Positions 42,450 through 50,961 of a stretch of DNA of 64,000 nucleotides are shown here, in pieces. Location: NCBI RefSeq assembly GCF_031085175.1, contig NZ_JAVHUY010000022.1:84206-148205 (forward strand). The letters run 5' to 3'. The notes beneath the pieces were generated by a model. The model had not been told where the DNA came from, searched no databases, and saw nothing but the letters and a program-made list of their open reading frames with translations. The position numbers were made by a program, and so were the translations under genes. Numbering within the stretch: the stretch's first letter is position 1; each line of letters begins with the position of its first letter. This DNA comes from Phytohabitans maris. Lineage in GTDB: Bacteria; Actinomycetota; Actinomycetes; Mycobacteriales; Micromonosporaceae.

Positions 42450-43426
42450 TGTTTCCCGACTACGCGGCGCTGTGTGCGCGCACCGACGGGCCTCCCGGAT
42501 CGTCGTGGGGGCTCTTCGGGCCCGACGACGACCTGGGGATGCTCAACTTCCTGACCCCGCAGTGCGCGGTCGCCGCCGCCGCGCTGGTGACGACCGGCGA
42601 GGTCTTCGACCTCGACTACCCGCTCAACACGTTCGTGCCGAGCCTGGCCGGGACGCGTCCGGCCACCCGGCACACGATCTTCGCGAACAACCCCAACCAT
42701 CGCGACGACTGGGTCGACTCGTTCTACCTGCAGTCGACCTCGCAGATCGACGGCCTGCGCCACATCCGGCACCCCGTGGCCGGCTTCTACAACGGCGTGG
42801 CCGACGCAGAGATCGTCGAAGGCGCACCCCGCCTGGGTATCCAGCATGTCGCCGAGCACGGCATCGTCGGCCGGGGGGTGCTGCTCGACATGCCCCGCCT
42901 CTTCGCGGCGCAGGGGCGGGAGATGGCGCACAACCAGGCGTTCACGCCGGCCGACCTGGACGCCGCCGCGCGGCTGCACGGCGTGCGGTTCACGTCCGGC
43001 GACATCCTGCTCGTCCACACCGGATGGGCGCAGTGGTACCTCGGGCTCAGCACCGAGGAGCGCGCGTCGCGGCGGCGGGGATCGCCGGGCCTGCACCAGT
43101 CCCACGAGATGCTCGGATGGTTGTGGGACCACAGGTTCAGCCTGGTCGCCGCCGACAACTCGGGTCTGGAGGCGATCCCGGTCGCCCCCGACTCCGGGTT
43201 CCACCTTCCGGACGAGCCGCCACCGGAACGCGGCCCCAGCCACAACGGCATGATGCACCGGCAGTTGCTCGCCCTGCTCGGCCTGCTGCTCGGCGAGCTG
43301 TGGAAGCTCTCCGCGCTGGCCGAGGCGTGCGCGCGCGACGGCCGGTACGAGTTCCTGCTCACGGCGAAGCCGCTCAACCTGGTCGGTGGCGTCGGCTCGC
43401 CACCGAACGCCATGGCGGTGAAGTAG
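42449..43426 (+). CDS. Cyclase-family metal-dependent hydrolase (kynurenine formamidase-like fold)
   Basis: A 325-residue PF04199-type protein of the larger actinobacterial subgroup. The metal-binding stretch is present in variant form, with Gln-x-x-Asp-x-x-x-His in STSQIDGLRHI (about 91-101). The motifs LLVHTGWAQWY (about 188-198) and AADNSGLEAIPV are typical. Family members hydrolyse N-formylkynurenine, cyclic imides, isatin or similar amide/lactone rings. It is translationally coupled to the Pot ATPase, so it very likely acts on the imported compound. The exact reaction is unknown. Confidence 0.85.
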   Translation: MFPDYAALCARTDGPPGSSWGLFGPDDDLGMLNFLTPQCAVAAAALVTTGEVFDLDYPLNTFVPSLAGTRPATRHTIFANNPNHRDDWVDSFYLQSTSQIDGLRHIRHPVAGFYNGVADAEIVEGAPRLGIQHVAEHGIVGRGVLLDMPRLFAAQGREMAHNQAFTPADLDAAARLHGVRFTSGDILLVHTGWAQWYLGLSTEERASRRRGSPGLHQSHEMLGWLWDHRFSLVAADNSGLEAIPVAPDSGFHLPDEPPPERGPSHNGMMHRQLLALLGLLLGELWKLSALAEACARDGRYEFLLTAKPLNLVGGVGSPPNAMAVK

Positions 43427-44046
43427 TGACGACCGCCAGCGGCCAGATGGCCGAAGTCGCCGGTCTTCGCGTCCGCAGCGGCTGGGAGCGGCTGCCCCCG
43501 GGCCTGACCCACCGCGACGTGGCGGACGTGGCGGTGGACCGGCTCGACCGGGTCTACCTGTTCGTACGGTACGACTCGCAGGTGCTCGTCTTCGACCGGG
43601 ACGGCCGCCACCTACGCTCCTTCGGCCGAGGGATGTTCAGGATGGCCCACGGCATCACGGTCGACGGCGCCGGCTGTGTGTACTGTGTGGACAATCTCGA
43701 CCACACGGTCCACAAGTTCAGCCCGCGCGGTGAGCTGCTGCTGACCCTGGGTACGCCGGGGATCGGCGCGGCCACCGGGATCCGGCCGGGCGATCCGGTC
43801 AGTGTCCACAGTGTCGAGCGGGTCCGGCACCCGGGTCCGCCGTTCAACGGATGCACCGACGTGGCCGTCACCGACGGCGGAGACCTCTTCGTCTCCGACG
43901 GGATCGCGTTCGACTCGCGCGGCAGCCTGTACGTCGCCGAGGTGACCTACAGCTTCGCGGTGAGGCCGGGCTGGGTGCCGGGCGACCACGCGAGCCACCA
44001 GATCCAGCGGTTCGATCCCGTCGACGCGTCCGAAGCCGACCGTTGA
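43426..44046 (+). CDS. NHL-repeat beta-propeller protein, apparently internally shortened
   Basis: A 206-residue protein with NHL-type blades: VADVAVDRLDRVYLFVRY, HGITVDGAGCVYCVDN, CTDVAVTDGGDLFVSD. Right after FVSDG the sequence jumps to IAFDSRGSLYVAEVTYSF, which in related peptidylglycine-lyase-like NHL proteins is the last blade. About 100 residues (two to three blades) seem to be missing, in frame. A closed propeller cannot form from what is left, so it may be non-functional or act as an oligomer. GTG 43426 overlaps the cyclase stop by 1 bp. Confidence 0.7.
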   Translation: MTTASGQMAEVAGLRVRSGWERLPPGLTHRDVADVAVDRLDRVYLFVRYDSQVLVFDRDGRHLRSFGRGMFRMAHGITVDGAGCVYCVDNLDHTVHKFSPRGELLLTLGTPGIGAATGIRPGDPVSVHSVERVRHPGPPFNGCTDVAVTDGGDLFVSDGIAFDSRGSLYVAEVTYSFAVRPGWVPGDHASHQIQRFDPVDASEADR

Positions 44047-44135
44047 ACGCGCCCCCGGGGTTGTCGCCGTGCACAAGTCCCGCCGGCCTCGCTTGTCCCG
44101 CGCCACATGGTGTCGACCCCGGACCGGGGCCGCGC

Positions 44136-45407
44136 GTGGTCGAGGAAAACCGGGTGCTGCGCGAGGTCGTCGCGCTGTACACCCAGCTGTCCGGCCTCGC
44201 CGTCCAGGACAGCGACCTGCGCTCGGTGGTCGCGCTGATCGCGGACCGGTTGGGGGTCGGCGCGATGGTGATCGACGACGAGCACGACGTGCTCGCCTCG
44301 GCCGGGCCGTCGCCCCAGGCGGTCGAGGACGTCCACCACCAGTTGCGCCAGCTCGACCCGGGGAAGGTACTCGCCGCGTCCGCCCGGGCCCGGCGCGCCA
44401 TCACGCTTCCCGGCGTCGACGACGACGTGGCGCTGGTCGTCGCGCCCATCGTGACGGGCGAGGAGATCCCGGCGTACCTGCTCACCGGCCGGCCTGCGGG
44501 CGGCGGCGCGGTCGAGGACCTCGGCCTGCTCGCCACCGAGCATGCGGCGATGATCTGCGGAATCGTCCTCGGCCGGCACCGCCTCGTCGCCTCGGTGGTC
44601 GGCAACGCCCGGCTGGACCTGGTCGAGGCGCTTCTGCTGGCCCGCGACCGGAGCGAGTTCGAGCTGCACAACTGGGCCCGGCACCTCGGCATCGACGACC
44701 GCCGGCCGCACGTGGTGATGACCGTCGCGCTCGAGCCGCCGCGCGGCGGCCGCGGCGGCTCGGCCGCCGGCCTCGCCCGGTTGGCCGCCTTCGTCGAGCG
44801 GCTGCTGACGGCCCGGCTGAGCGAGGCGACCGTCGCCCGGCGGGACACCAACGTGGTCGCGATCGTGGCCGTCGGCGAGGACGCGCGGGCCGCGGTGGAC
44901 GAGGTGACGGCAGTGGGCCGGCTGTGCCGCACGTCGTCCGAGGCGCGCTACCCGGGCAGTGGTGTGAACGTCGGCGTGGGCGGCGTCTGCCGGGGGCTGG
45001 CGGACTTCGCCCGGTCGTACGCCGAGGCGCGGCTCGCCGCGGAGACCACGATCCGGATGACCCGCCTGGGTGGCGTCGTCGCGTTCCGGGACCTCGGCAT
45101 CCAGCGGTTGCTGTCGCGGGTGGCCGATGTCGAGGACCTGCGCGCGTTCGCCGCCGACGTGCTCGGCGAGCTGGTCGCCCACGAGCGGACCAACTCGACC
45201 GACTATCTCGGCACGCTCAGCGTCTACTTCCAGCAGAACGACAGTCCGAAAAGGACAGCAAAGATCATGTACCTGCACCCGAACACGGTCACGTACCGCG
45301 TCCGGCGGGTCGAGGAGATCACCGGTCTGAGCCTTTCGTCGTACCGGGACCGGCTGACGGTCCAGGTGGCGCTGGAGATCCTCAATGGACTCGGAGACGA
45401 GCGGTGA
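44136..45407 (+). CDS. PucR/CdaR-family transcriptional regulator
   Basis: About 423 residues. The N-terminal sensor part starts NRVLREVVALYTQLSGLAVQ. The CdaR GGDEF-like middle domain covers about 165-300. The C-terminal PucR HTH is NSPKRTAKIMYLHPNTVTYRVRRVEEITG, including the LxxHPNTVxYRVxR motif (split here for length). PucR-type activators often control purine, allantoin or polyamine catabolism. The start is uncertain: GTG 44136 fits the domain; a TTG at 44043 would be coupled to the NHL stop. It overlaps the methyltransferase gene by 4 bp. Confidence 0.85.
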   Translation: MVEENRVLREVVALYTQLSGLAVQDSDLRSVVALIADRLGVGAMVIDDEHDVLASAGPSPQAVEDVHHQLRQLDPGKVLAASARARRAITLPGVDDDVALVVAPIVTGEEIPAYLLTGRPAGGGAVEDLGLLATEHAAMICGIVLGRHRLVASVVGNARLDLVEALLLARDRSEFELHNWARHLGIDDRRPHVVMTVALEPPRGGRGGSAAGLARLAAFVERLLTARLSEATVARRDTNVVAIVAVGEDARAAVDEVTAVGRLCRTSSEARYPGSGVNVGVGGVCRGLADFARSYAEARLAAETTIRMTRLGGVVAFRDLGIQRLLSRVADVEDLRAFAADVLGELVAHERTNSTDYLGTLSVYFQQNDSPKRTAKIMYLHPNTVTYRVRRVEEITGLSLSSYRDRLTVQVALEILNGLGDER

Positions 45408-47272
45408 GCGTGCGGAGTGAGCTGGCCGCGATGCTCCGGCGCCGGGTCCTGGTCTGCGACGGCGCGATGGGCACGGTGCTGCACTCGGTCGGCAACTCGC
45501 TCGACCAGTCGCTGGTCGAGCTGAACCTCTCCAACCCGGCGCTGGTGCGTTCGGTGCACGACAGCTACGTCGAGGCCGGCGCCGACATCGTGCAGACCAA
45601 CACGTTCGGCGCGTCCCGCCTGCGGCTGGCCGGCTACGGCTACGCCGACGCGGCGGCCGACATCAACCGTGCCGGGGTGGCGATCGCGCGGGCCGCCGCC
45701 GAAGCGGCCGGACATCCGGTCTTCGTGGCCGGCTCGGTGTCGCCGGCCGTGACGGTACGCCAGCGGGCCAAGGCGACCCCCGCCGAACGCCGCTCGGCGC
45801 TGCGCGACCAGATCGGGGCTCTCGCCCAGGCGGGGGTGGACCTGGTCGTACTGGAGACGTTCGGCTACCTCGACGAGCTCGTCGAGGCGATCGACGTGGC
45901 CGTCGAGGTCAGCGACCTGCCGCTGGTGGCACAGTCGACGTTCGCCACCGACGGGCGGACGCTGAGCGGTCACGCCCCGGCCGAGGTCGTGTCGGCGGTC
46001 GTCGCGAGGGCGGGAACCAACCTGTTCGCGCTCGGCGTCAACTGCACCCTCGGACCGCAGGGCTCGCTGGCGGTCCTCGTGCAGCTCGCCGAGCGGACCA
46101 GCGTCCCGCTGAGCGTCCAGCCCAACGCGGGGCTGCCGCGGCGGGTCGCGCCGGACCGGTTCGAGTACGAAGTGGACTCGGACTACTTCGGGCGCTACGC
46201 GCAGAAGATGGTGGCGGCCGGTGCGGCCGTCGTCGGCGGGTGTTGCGGCACGACTCCGGAGCACATCCGGGCGGTCGTCGACGGCGTCTCCTCGGCCGCG
46301 CCGGAGCGCTCGCGGCGAGCGGCCGTCCGCCCGCCGGCCGAGCGCGCCGCGGCCGCCCACCCACCGTCCGGCCTGCTCGGTGACGTCGGCTTCGTCCTCG
46401 GTGGACTCGTGGCGTTGACGGCGGCGGACGCGACCGACCCGGCCGGACAGCTGGCCGGCGTGCTGCGGCGGGCGGCTCTGGCCCACGAGGCCGGCGTCGA
46501 CCTGGTCTGCGTGCGATCGGAGCCGGGAGTACGCCTGTCCACCAACCCGGTCAGCGCCGGCACGGCGGTGCAGGACCAGCTCGGTCTGCGCGCGGTCGCG
46601 GGCGTCTCCACCGCCGGCAAGTCGATCATGAGGTTGCAGGCCAGCCTACTCGGCGCGCACGCCCGCGGCGTCACCAGGATTATCTGCGAGACGGGCACCC
46701 CGACCCTGGCGGGCGACTACCCGAACGCCGACGGTCGCTGGGACGTCGACTCGGTCGGCCTGGCGGAGCTGCTCGCCGGCCTCAACGCCGGCGCCGACCA
46801 CAATGGACTGCGGCTGGCGAGCCGAACGCGGTTCGAGATCGGGGCGTGGATCAACCCCGGGGCGCGCAACTTCGCGGCGGAGCTGCGCCGCACCCGGGCC
46901 AAGCTCGACGCCGGTGTGCACTTCCTGGTGACCCGGCCGATCTTCGAGCACATCGCGCTGTCGCGGATGCTCGAGGTGGTCGCCGGTCGGGTGCCCGTCC
47001 TGGTGAGCCTGCGCGCCTTGACGAGCTTCAAGGAGGCCGAGTACCTGCGCCACGAGGTGCCCGACGTGGTGCTGCCGGACAGCGCGCTCGGGGCACTGGC
47101 CCGGGCCGGCGCCGCGCAGCGCCGGGTCGGCGTCGAGCTGGCGGTCGACCTGGCCCAGCGGGTCGCCGGACTGGTCGGCGGACTCCTGGTCGGCGTGGAC
47201 GACGATCCCAGCGCACTGGTCGAGGTGCAGCGTGCGGTGAAGTCCCTCAAGGAGGGGCACCTCGGCCCGTGA
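45404..47272 (+). CDS. Bifunctional homocysteine S-methyltransferase / methylenetetrahydrofolate reductase
   Basis: A 622-residue fusion like Bacillus YitJ. Residues 1 to about 290 are a homocysteine methyltransferase barrel: VCDGAMGTVL, ADIVQTNTFGASRLRL, and the zinc ligands Cys in GVNCTLGP (about 208) and CysCys in GGCCGTTPEH (about 278). From about 325 a MTHFR-type barrel follows (CVRSEPGVRLSTNPVSA, IICETGTPTLAGDYPNADGR, GAWINPGARNF, FLVTRPIF). It would remake methionine using a methyl group from folate or from a methylated substrate. It is the last gene of the plus-strand operon that begins with the Pot transporter, linking transport with one-carbon metabolism. Confidence 0.9.
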   Translation: MSVRSELAAMLRRRVLVCDGAMGTVLHSVGNSLDQSLVELNLSNPALVRSVHDSYVEAGADIVQTNTFGASRLRLAGYGYADAAADINRAGVAIARAAAEAAGHPVFVAGSVSPAVTVRQRAKATPAERRSALRDQIGALAQAGVDLVVLETFGYLDELVEAIDVAVEVSDLPLVAQSTFATDGRTLSGHAPAEVVSAVVARAGTNLFALGVNCTLGPQGSLAVLVQLAERTSVPLSVQPNAGLPRRVAPDRFEYEVDSDYFGRYAQKMVAAGAAVVGGCCGTTPEHIRAVVDGVSSAAPERSRRAAVRPPAERAAAAHPPSGLLGDVGFVLGGLVALTAADATDPAGQLAGVLRRAALAHEAGVDLVCVRSEPGVRLSTNPVSAGTAVQDQLGLRAVAGVSTAGKSIMRLQASLLGAHARGVTRIICETGTPTLAGDYPNADGRWDVDSVGLAELLAGLNAGADHNGLRLASRTRFEIGAWINPGARNFAAELRRTRAKLDAGVHFLVTRPIFEHIALSRMLEVVAGRVPVLVSLRALTSFKEAEYLRHEVPDVVLPDSALGALARAGAAQRRVGVELAVDLAQRVAGLVGGLLVGVDDDPSALVEVQRAVKSLKEGHLGP

Positions 47273-47298
47273 CCAGCCTGGCCCGCGCCTTGCCGCGC

Positions 47299-48147
47299 TC
47301 AGTGGACCTGCTGCTCGGACATCTCCGACAGCCGGGCGACACCCGTCTTCGCCGCGGCGCGGACGTGCGCGGCGCACGCCTGCCCGGCCCGCTCGACGTC
47401 GCCGGCCTCGATGGCGTCGACGATCGCGGTCAGCTCGTGCACGGAGTCCAGCGCCCGGCCCGGCACCGACAGCGACGTCGACCGCAGCAGCCTGATCCGG
47501 CTCTGGAGGATCGTCAGCATCTCGGTCAGCGGCGGGCTGCTCGCCCCCGCCAGCAGCGCCTCGTAGAACGCGTCCTTGGCGCGCAGCCGCTTGTTCGTGT
47601 CTCCGCGGGAGCGGACCGCCTTCTCGTACCCGGTCAACGCCCGCCGCAGCTCGCGCACCCGCTGTGGGGTGGCCCGCTCGACGAACCGCTGCACCGCGAG
47701 GACCTCGAGCGCGACGCGCATCTCGTAGATGTCGACGGCCTCGGCGACCGACAGCACCGACACGATCGCGCCGCGCTGCGGGATGACCGTGACGAGCCCT
47801 TCGGACGCGAGCCGCGTGAGCACCTCGCGAACCGTGGCACGGGAGACGTCGAGCTCCTCGACCAGCTTGCGCTCGATCAGTCGCTGGCCCGGCCGGATCT
47901 CGAAGTCGAGAATCGCCTGACGCAGGACGGACAGCACCTGCTCCCGCAAGGGTGCGGCGACCCGGCCGACCGGACCGACGCTCCACTGGGAGGCGCCGTT
48001 GGCCTTGGCCGGCGTGCGGCTCGCCGTCTTGGCCGGCGTGCGGGCCGCGGCTTTGCTCGGCGTACGGCTTGTGGCCTTGGCCGGCTTGCGGGGCGTGGGC
48101 TTCGGGGCGGCCACGGTCTTGCGGGGCGCGGACTTCGCGGCGGCCAT
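47299..48147 (-). CDS. GntR-family (FCD) regulator with Lys/Ala/Pro-rich N-terminal tail
   Basis: A 282-residue regulator. Residues 1-50 form a basic, disordered tail with repeated RTP(A/S)K units (SRTPSK, ARTPAK, SRTPAK) and other KP/RKP steps, resembling histone H1 tails. A GntR winged helix follows (about 62-130: LREQVLSVLRQAILDFEIRP, ELDVSRATVREVLTRLASEG), then an FCD effector domain (132-270). In the FCD site the usual first His reads Tyr (DAFYEALLAGASSP), while later His residues in VHELTAI and AAHVRAA remain. ATG 48147 starts the tail. Divergent from the amidohydrolase; it probably binds the GTCAGAC site there and the two GTCTGAC promoters at 36.8 and 38.5 kb. Confidence 0.88.
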   Translation of the reverse strand: MAAAKSAPRKTVAAPKPTPRKPAKATSRTPSKAAARTPAKTASRTPAKANGASQWSVGPVGRVAAPLREQVLSVLRQAILDFEIRPGQRLIERKLVEELDVSRATVREVLTRLASEGLVTVIPQRGAIVSVLSVAEAVDIYEMRVALEVLAVQRFVERATPQRVRELRRALTGYEKAVRSRGDTNKRLRAKDAFYEALLAGASSPPLTEMLTILQSRIRLLRSTSLSVPGRALDSVHELTAIVDAIEAGDVERAGQACAAHVRAAAKTGVARLSEMSEQQVH

Positions 48148-48313
48148 GGTCACACCACCACCCGCGGCGAGCCCGGACGGGCACGAGGAACAGCGATCGG
48201 CATGACGCTCGACATGGCTCTGGACGCGCTCCCTCGCACAAGAAACGGGATTCTGTCCGACCAGCATACCGCCGGTCCAGGACCGCGACCGCGGCTTGTG
48301 GCCGGACACAAGA

Positions 48314-48346
48314 TTGACGGACCGTCAGACAATCCCGTGGTAGCGT
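48314..48346 (+). promoter_or_regulatory. Promoter/operator of the amidohydrolase operon (GTCAGAC)
   Basis: GTCAGAC (48324-48330) starts 17 nt before a TAGCGT -10 (48341-48346), exactly as at 36.8 and 38.5 kb. The following CAATC is also shared with the 38.5-kb site. TTGACG (48314-48319) is here 21 bp from the -10. An extra palindrome TGACGGACCGTCA overlaps it, perhaps a second operator for the divergent gntR promoter. Confidence 0.65.
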
Positions 48347-48383
48347 GAGTCCGCTCCGCCGGCCGCGGGTGAAAGGGATTTCG

Positions 48384-49649
48384 ATGACCTACGACCTGCT
48401 GCTCGTCAACGGCCACGTGCTCGATCCGGGCCAGGGCATCGACGACCGGCTGGACATCGCGATCGCCGGCGGCCGGATCGCTGCGGTCGAGCGGGAGATC
48501 CCGCCCGGGCAGGCCCGCCAGGTGCTCGACCTGGGTGGCACGGAGCGGTACGTCGTGCCCGGCCTGATCGACGTGCACACCCACGTGGCGTACGGGGCCA
48601 CGACGTCCGGTGTCGGCATGGAGTGCTGCGAGCCCGACTTCATCGGCGTCGAGTCCGGCGTCACCACCGTGCTCGACGCGGGTTCCGTGGGCGTCGCGAA
48701 CGTCGGTGTGCTCGCCGCCCACGTGGTCGACCGGGCCAGGACCCGGATCATCTGCTACCTCAACGTCGGCAGCCACGCGCACACCATGCCGGGCAAGGCC
48801 GACGTGACCGCGCTGACCGACGTCGACGCCGACGCGATCCGGGCCTGTGTCGCGGCGAATCCCGGTCTGGTACGCGGTTTGAAGCTCCGGCTCGTCGGCC
48901 CGCTGGTCCTGACCGACGGCGAGGAGATCGTCGCCCGGTCCAAGGCGATCGCCCGCGAGCACGGCCTGCCGCTGATGGTGCACATCGGCGACCTGTCCGG
49001 CACGGCGCAGACCGCGGCCCGGATGCAGGAGGTCACCCGATTTCTGATCGAGTCGTTCGAGCCGGGCGACATCCTGACCCACCTGTGTACGCCCAACGTC
49101 GGCGGCGTGATGCACGCTTTCGACCAGACCGCACCGCTGCTGGCGGCGGCCCGCGCCCGCGGCGTCGTGCTCGACTCCGCGCTCGGCATGGGCAACTTCG
49201 GCCACCGGGTCGCCCGGGAGCAGCGCGCCGCCGGGCTCGGGCCGGACACGATCAGCTCGGACCTCACCGTGTTCGGCCAGAGCTTCCACAGCCTGCTGGA
49301 GTGCATGGCCAAGTTCATGGCCGTCGGATACAGCCTGTCCGAGGTGGTCGCGATGACGACGGCGAACGCCGCCCGCGCGATCGGCCTCGACGACACGCTC
49401 GGCGCGGTCGCGGCCGGGCGGGAGGCCGACCTGACCGTGTTCGACGTGGTGCCGGGCGAGTTCGAGTTCACCGACACGGTCAAGGAGTCGTTCACCGGAG
49501 AGGCCGGGCTGGTGCCGGTGCAGACCATCCGGGCCGGCGTGCCGTACGCGCCGCGCTGGGGCACCCACCCGTGGGGCTGGTTGCCGGCGCGGGCCACGGC
49601 GGCCGGCACCCCTTCCCCCGCGGCCACCGCCGTGGCCGCCACGAGCTAG
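48384..49649 (+). CDS. Amidohydrolase/deacetylase-family metallohydrolase
   Basis: A 421-residue amidohydrolase-superfamily enzyme. Metal ligands and active-site motifs: VPGLIDVHTHVAYG (HxH at about 65-67), GLKLRLVGP (candidate carboxylated Lys, about 172), MVHIGD (about 201), ILTHLCTPN (about 232) and the Asp of ISSDLT (about 289). The YDLLLVNGHVLDPGQGIDD opening and GVTTVLDAGSVG motif fit the amidohydrolase/deacetylase subgroup, which cleaves N-acyl or cyclic amide substrates. ATG 48384 follows AAAGGG. It heads an operon with the MetE-like gene, divergent from the GntR/FCD regulator. Confidence 0.88.
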   Translation: MTYDLLLVNGHVLDPGQGIDDRLDIAIAGGRIAAVEREIPPGQARQVLDLGGTERYVVPGLIDVHTHVAYGATTSGVGMECCEPDFIGVESGVTTVLDAGSVGVANVGVLAAHVVDRARTRIICYLNVGSHAHTMPGKADVTALTDVDADAIRACVAANPGLVRGLKLRLVGPLVLTDGEEIVARSKAIAREHGLPLMVHIGDLSGTAQTAARMQEVTRFLIESFEPGDILTHLCTPNVGGVMHAFDQTAPLLAAARARGVVLDSALGMGNFGHRVAREQRAAGLGPDTISSDLTVFGQSFHSLLECMAKFMAVGYSLSEVVAMTTANAARAIGLDDTLGAVAAGREADLTVFDVVPGEFEFTDTVKESFTGEAGLVPVQTIRAGVPYAPRWGTHPWGWLPARATAAGTPSPAATAVAATS

Positions 49650-49662
49650 AGGAGTCGCGCGC

Positions 49663-50868
49663 ATGAACCGAACCGCCGACCGGATCCGCACCACCCACGG
49701 TGGCAACCTGCCCCGCCCGGACGACCTGGACGCGCTCATCGCCAAGGGCGGTGCGGCGCGTGCCGAGATCGACGCGCGGGTGCCGGGCGCGGTCGCCGAG
49801 GTGGTGGCGAAGCAGATGGACTGCGGCGTCGACATCCTCAACGACGGCGAGTACGTCAAGGCGGCCGCGGCGAACAACTACCACGGGTACATCTTCTCCC
49901 GGGTCACCGGCTGGGAGTGGCTGCCGGTCGACGAGACCCGCCAGCCCAAGCGGGCCGGCGTGGGTGCCCGGGACCGCAAGGACTTCCCCGGTTTCCACGC
50001 CTCCGGGCTGTGGCTGTCCGGCTCGGGCGGCCCGGTCCGGCCCGGCTTCGCCAGCCCCGGCGAGGCGCCACCCGAGCGGACGACCGTCCAGGTGTGCACC
50101 GGGCCGGTCAGGTACACCGGCCAGGCCGCGATCGCCGAAGACGTGCGGGCGCTCAAAGCCGGCATCGAAGGCAAGGACGTGGATGGCTTCATCGCCGCGC
50201 TCGGCCCGCTCAGCCTCGGCGCCGGCGCCCGCAACGAGTACTACGACAGCGAAGAGTCGTACATGATGGCGGTGGCGGAGGCGCTGCGCGAGGAGTACAA
50301 GGCGGTCACGGACGCGGGTCTCGTCCTCCAGATCGACGAGCCGGAGTTCGCCACGACCTGGCAGTACAATCCGGAGTGGACGCTCAAGGAGCTGCGGCGA
50401 TACCTGGGATTCGCGGTCGAGGTCGTCAACCACGCGATCGAGGGCCTGCCGAGCGAGCTGGTCCGGTTTCACATGTGCTGGGGGAGTGGACACCGCCCGC
50501 ACACCCAGGACGTACCGCTGCGCGACATCGCGGACCTGCTCGTCACGATCGACGCCGGTCACTACGCGGTCGAGGCCGGCAACGTCCGGCACGCGCACGA
50601 GTGGCGGGTCTGGGAGGACGTCAAGCTCCCCGAGGGCAAGGTGCTCGTGCCCGGCGTGGTCAGCCACGCCACCGACCTTGTCGAGCACCCGGAACTGGTG
50701 GCGCAGCGGCTGGTCAACTTCGCCGGCGTGGTCGGCCGGGAAAACCTCCAGGCGGGTACCGACTGCGGGATCGGCTCCCGGGTGGGGCACGCCGAGATCG
50801 TCTGGGCCAAGCTCCGGGCGATGTCCGACGGCGCCGCCCTCGCCACGTCCCGACTGTGGAAGGCGTAG
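49663..50868 (+). CDS. MetE-like (cobalamin-independent methionine synthase C-terminal type) zinc methyl/alkyl transferase
   Basis: A 401-residue protein with the catalytic barrel of cobalamin-independent methionine synthase but without its N-terminal domain. Zinc ligands are visible as His-x-Cys in RFHMCWGSGH (about 268-270) and Cys in AGTDCGIGSR (about 367). LQIDEPEFAT (about 222) holds the conserved DEP. Single-domain MetE-II proteins include methionine synthases using alternative methyl donors and epoxyalkane:coenzyme M transferases. Here a second thiol-methylating enzyme sits in the same GntR-linked cluster as the homocysteine methyltransferase fusion. It may transfer a methyl group from the degraded compound (inference). 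Confidence 0.85.
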   Translation: MNRTADRIRTTHGGNLPRPDDLDALIAKGGAARAEIDARVPGAVAEVVAKQMDCGVDILNDGEYVKAAAANNYHGYIFSRVTGWEWLPVDETRQPKRAGVGARDRKDFPGFHASGLWLSGSGGPVRPGFASPGEAPPERTTVQVCTGPVRYTGQAAIAEDVRALKAGIEGKDVDGFIAALGPLSLGAGARNEYYDSEESYMMAVAEALREEYKAVTDAGLVLQIDEPEFATTWQYNPEWTLKELRRYLGFAVEVVNHAIEGLPSELVRFHMCWGSGHRPHTQDVPLRDIADLLVTIDAGHYAVEAGNVRHAHEWRVWEDVKLPEGKVLVPGVVSHATDLVEHPELVAQRLVNFAGVVGRENLQAGTDCGIGSRVGHAEIVWAKLRAMSDGAALATSRLWKA

Positions 50869-50961
50869 GCCGCCCAACCGGGGCGGATGATCATCTCTCG
50901 ATACGGCGCCGTCGAGCGGGTTGGATGTCGAAGGTAGACGGTGCACTGTAGACGGTGAGCG

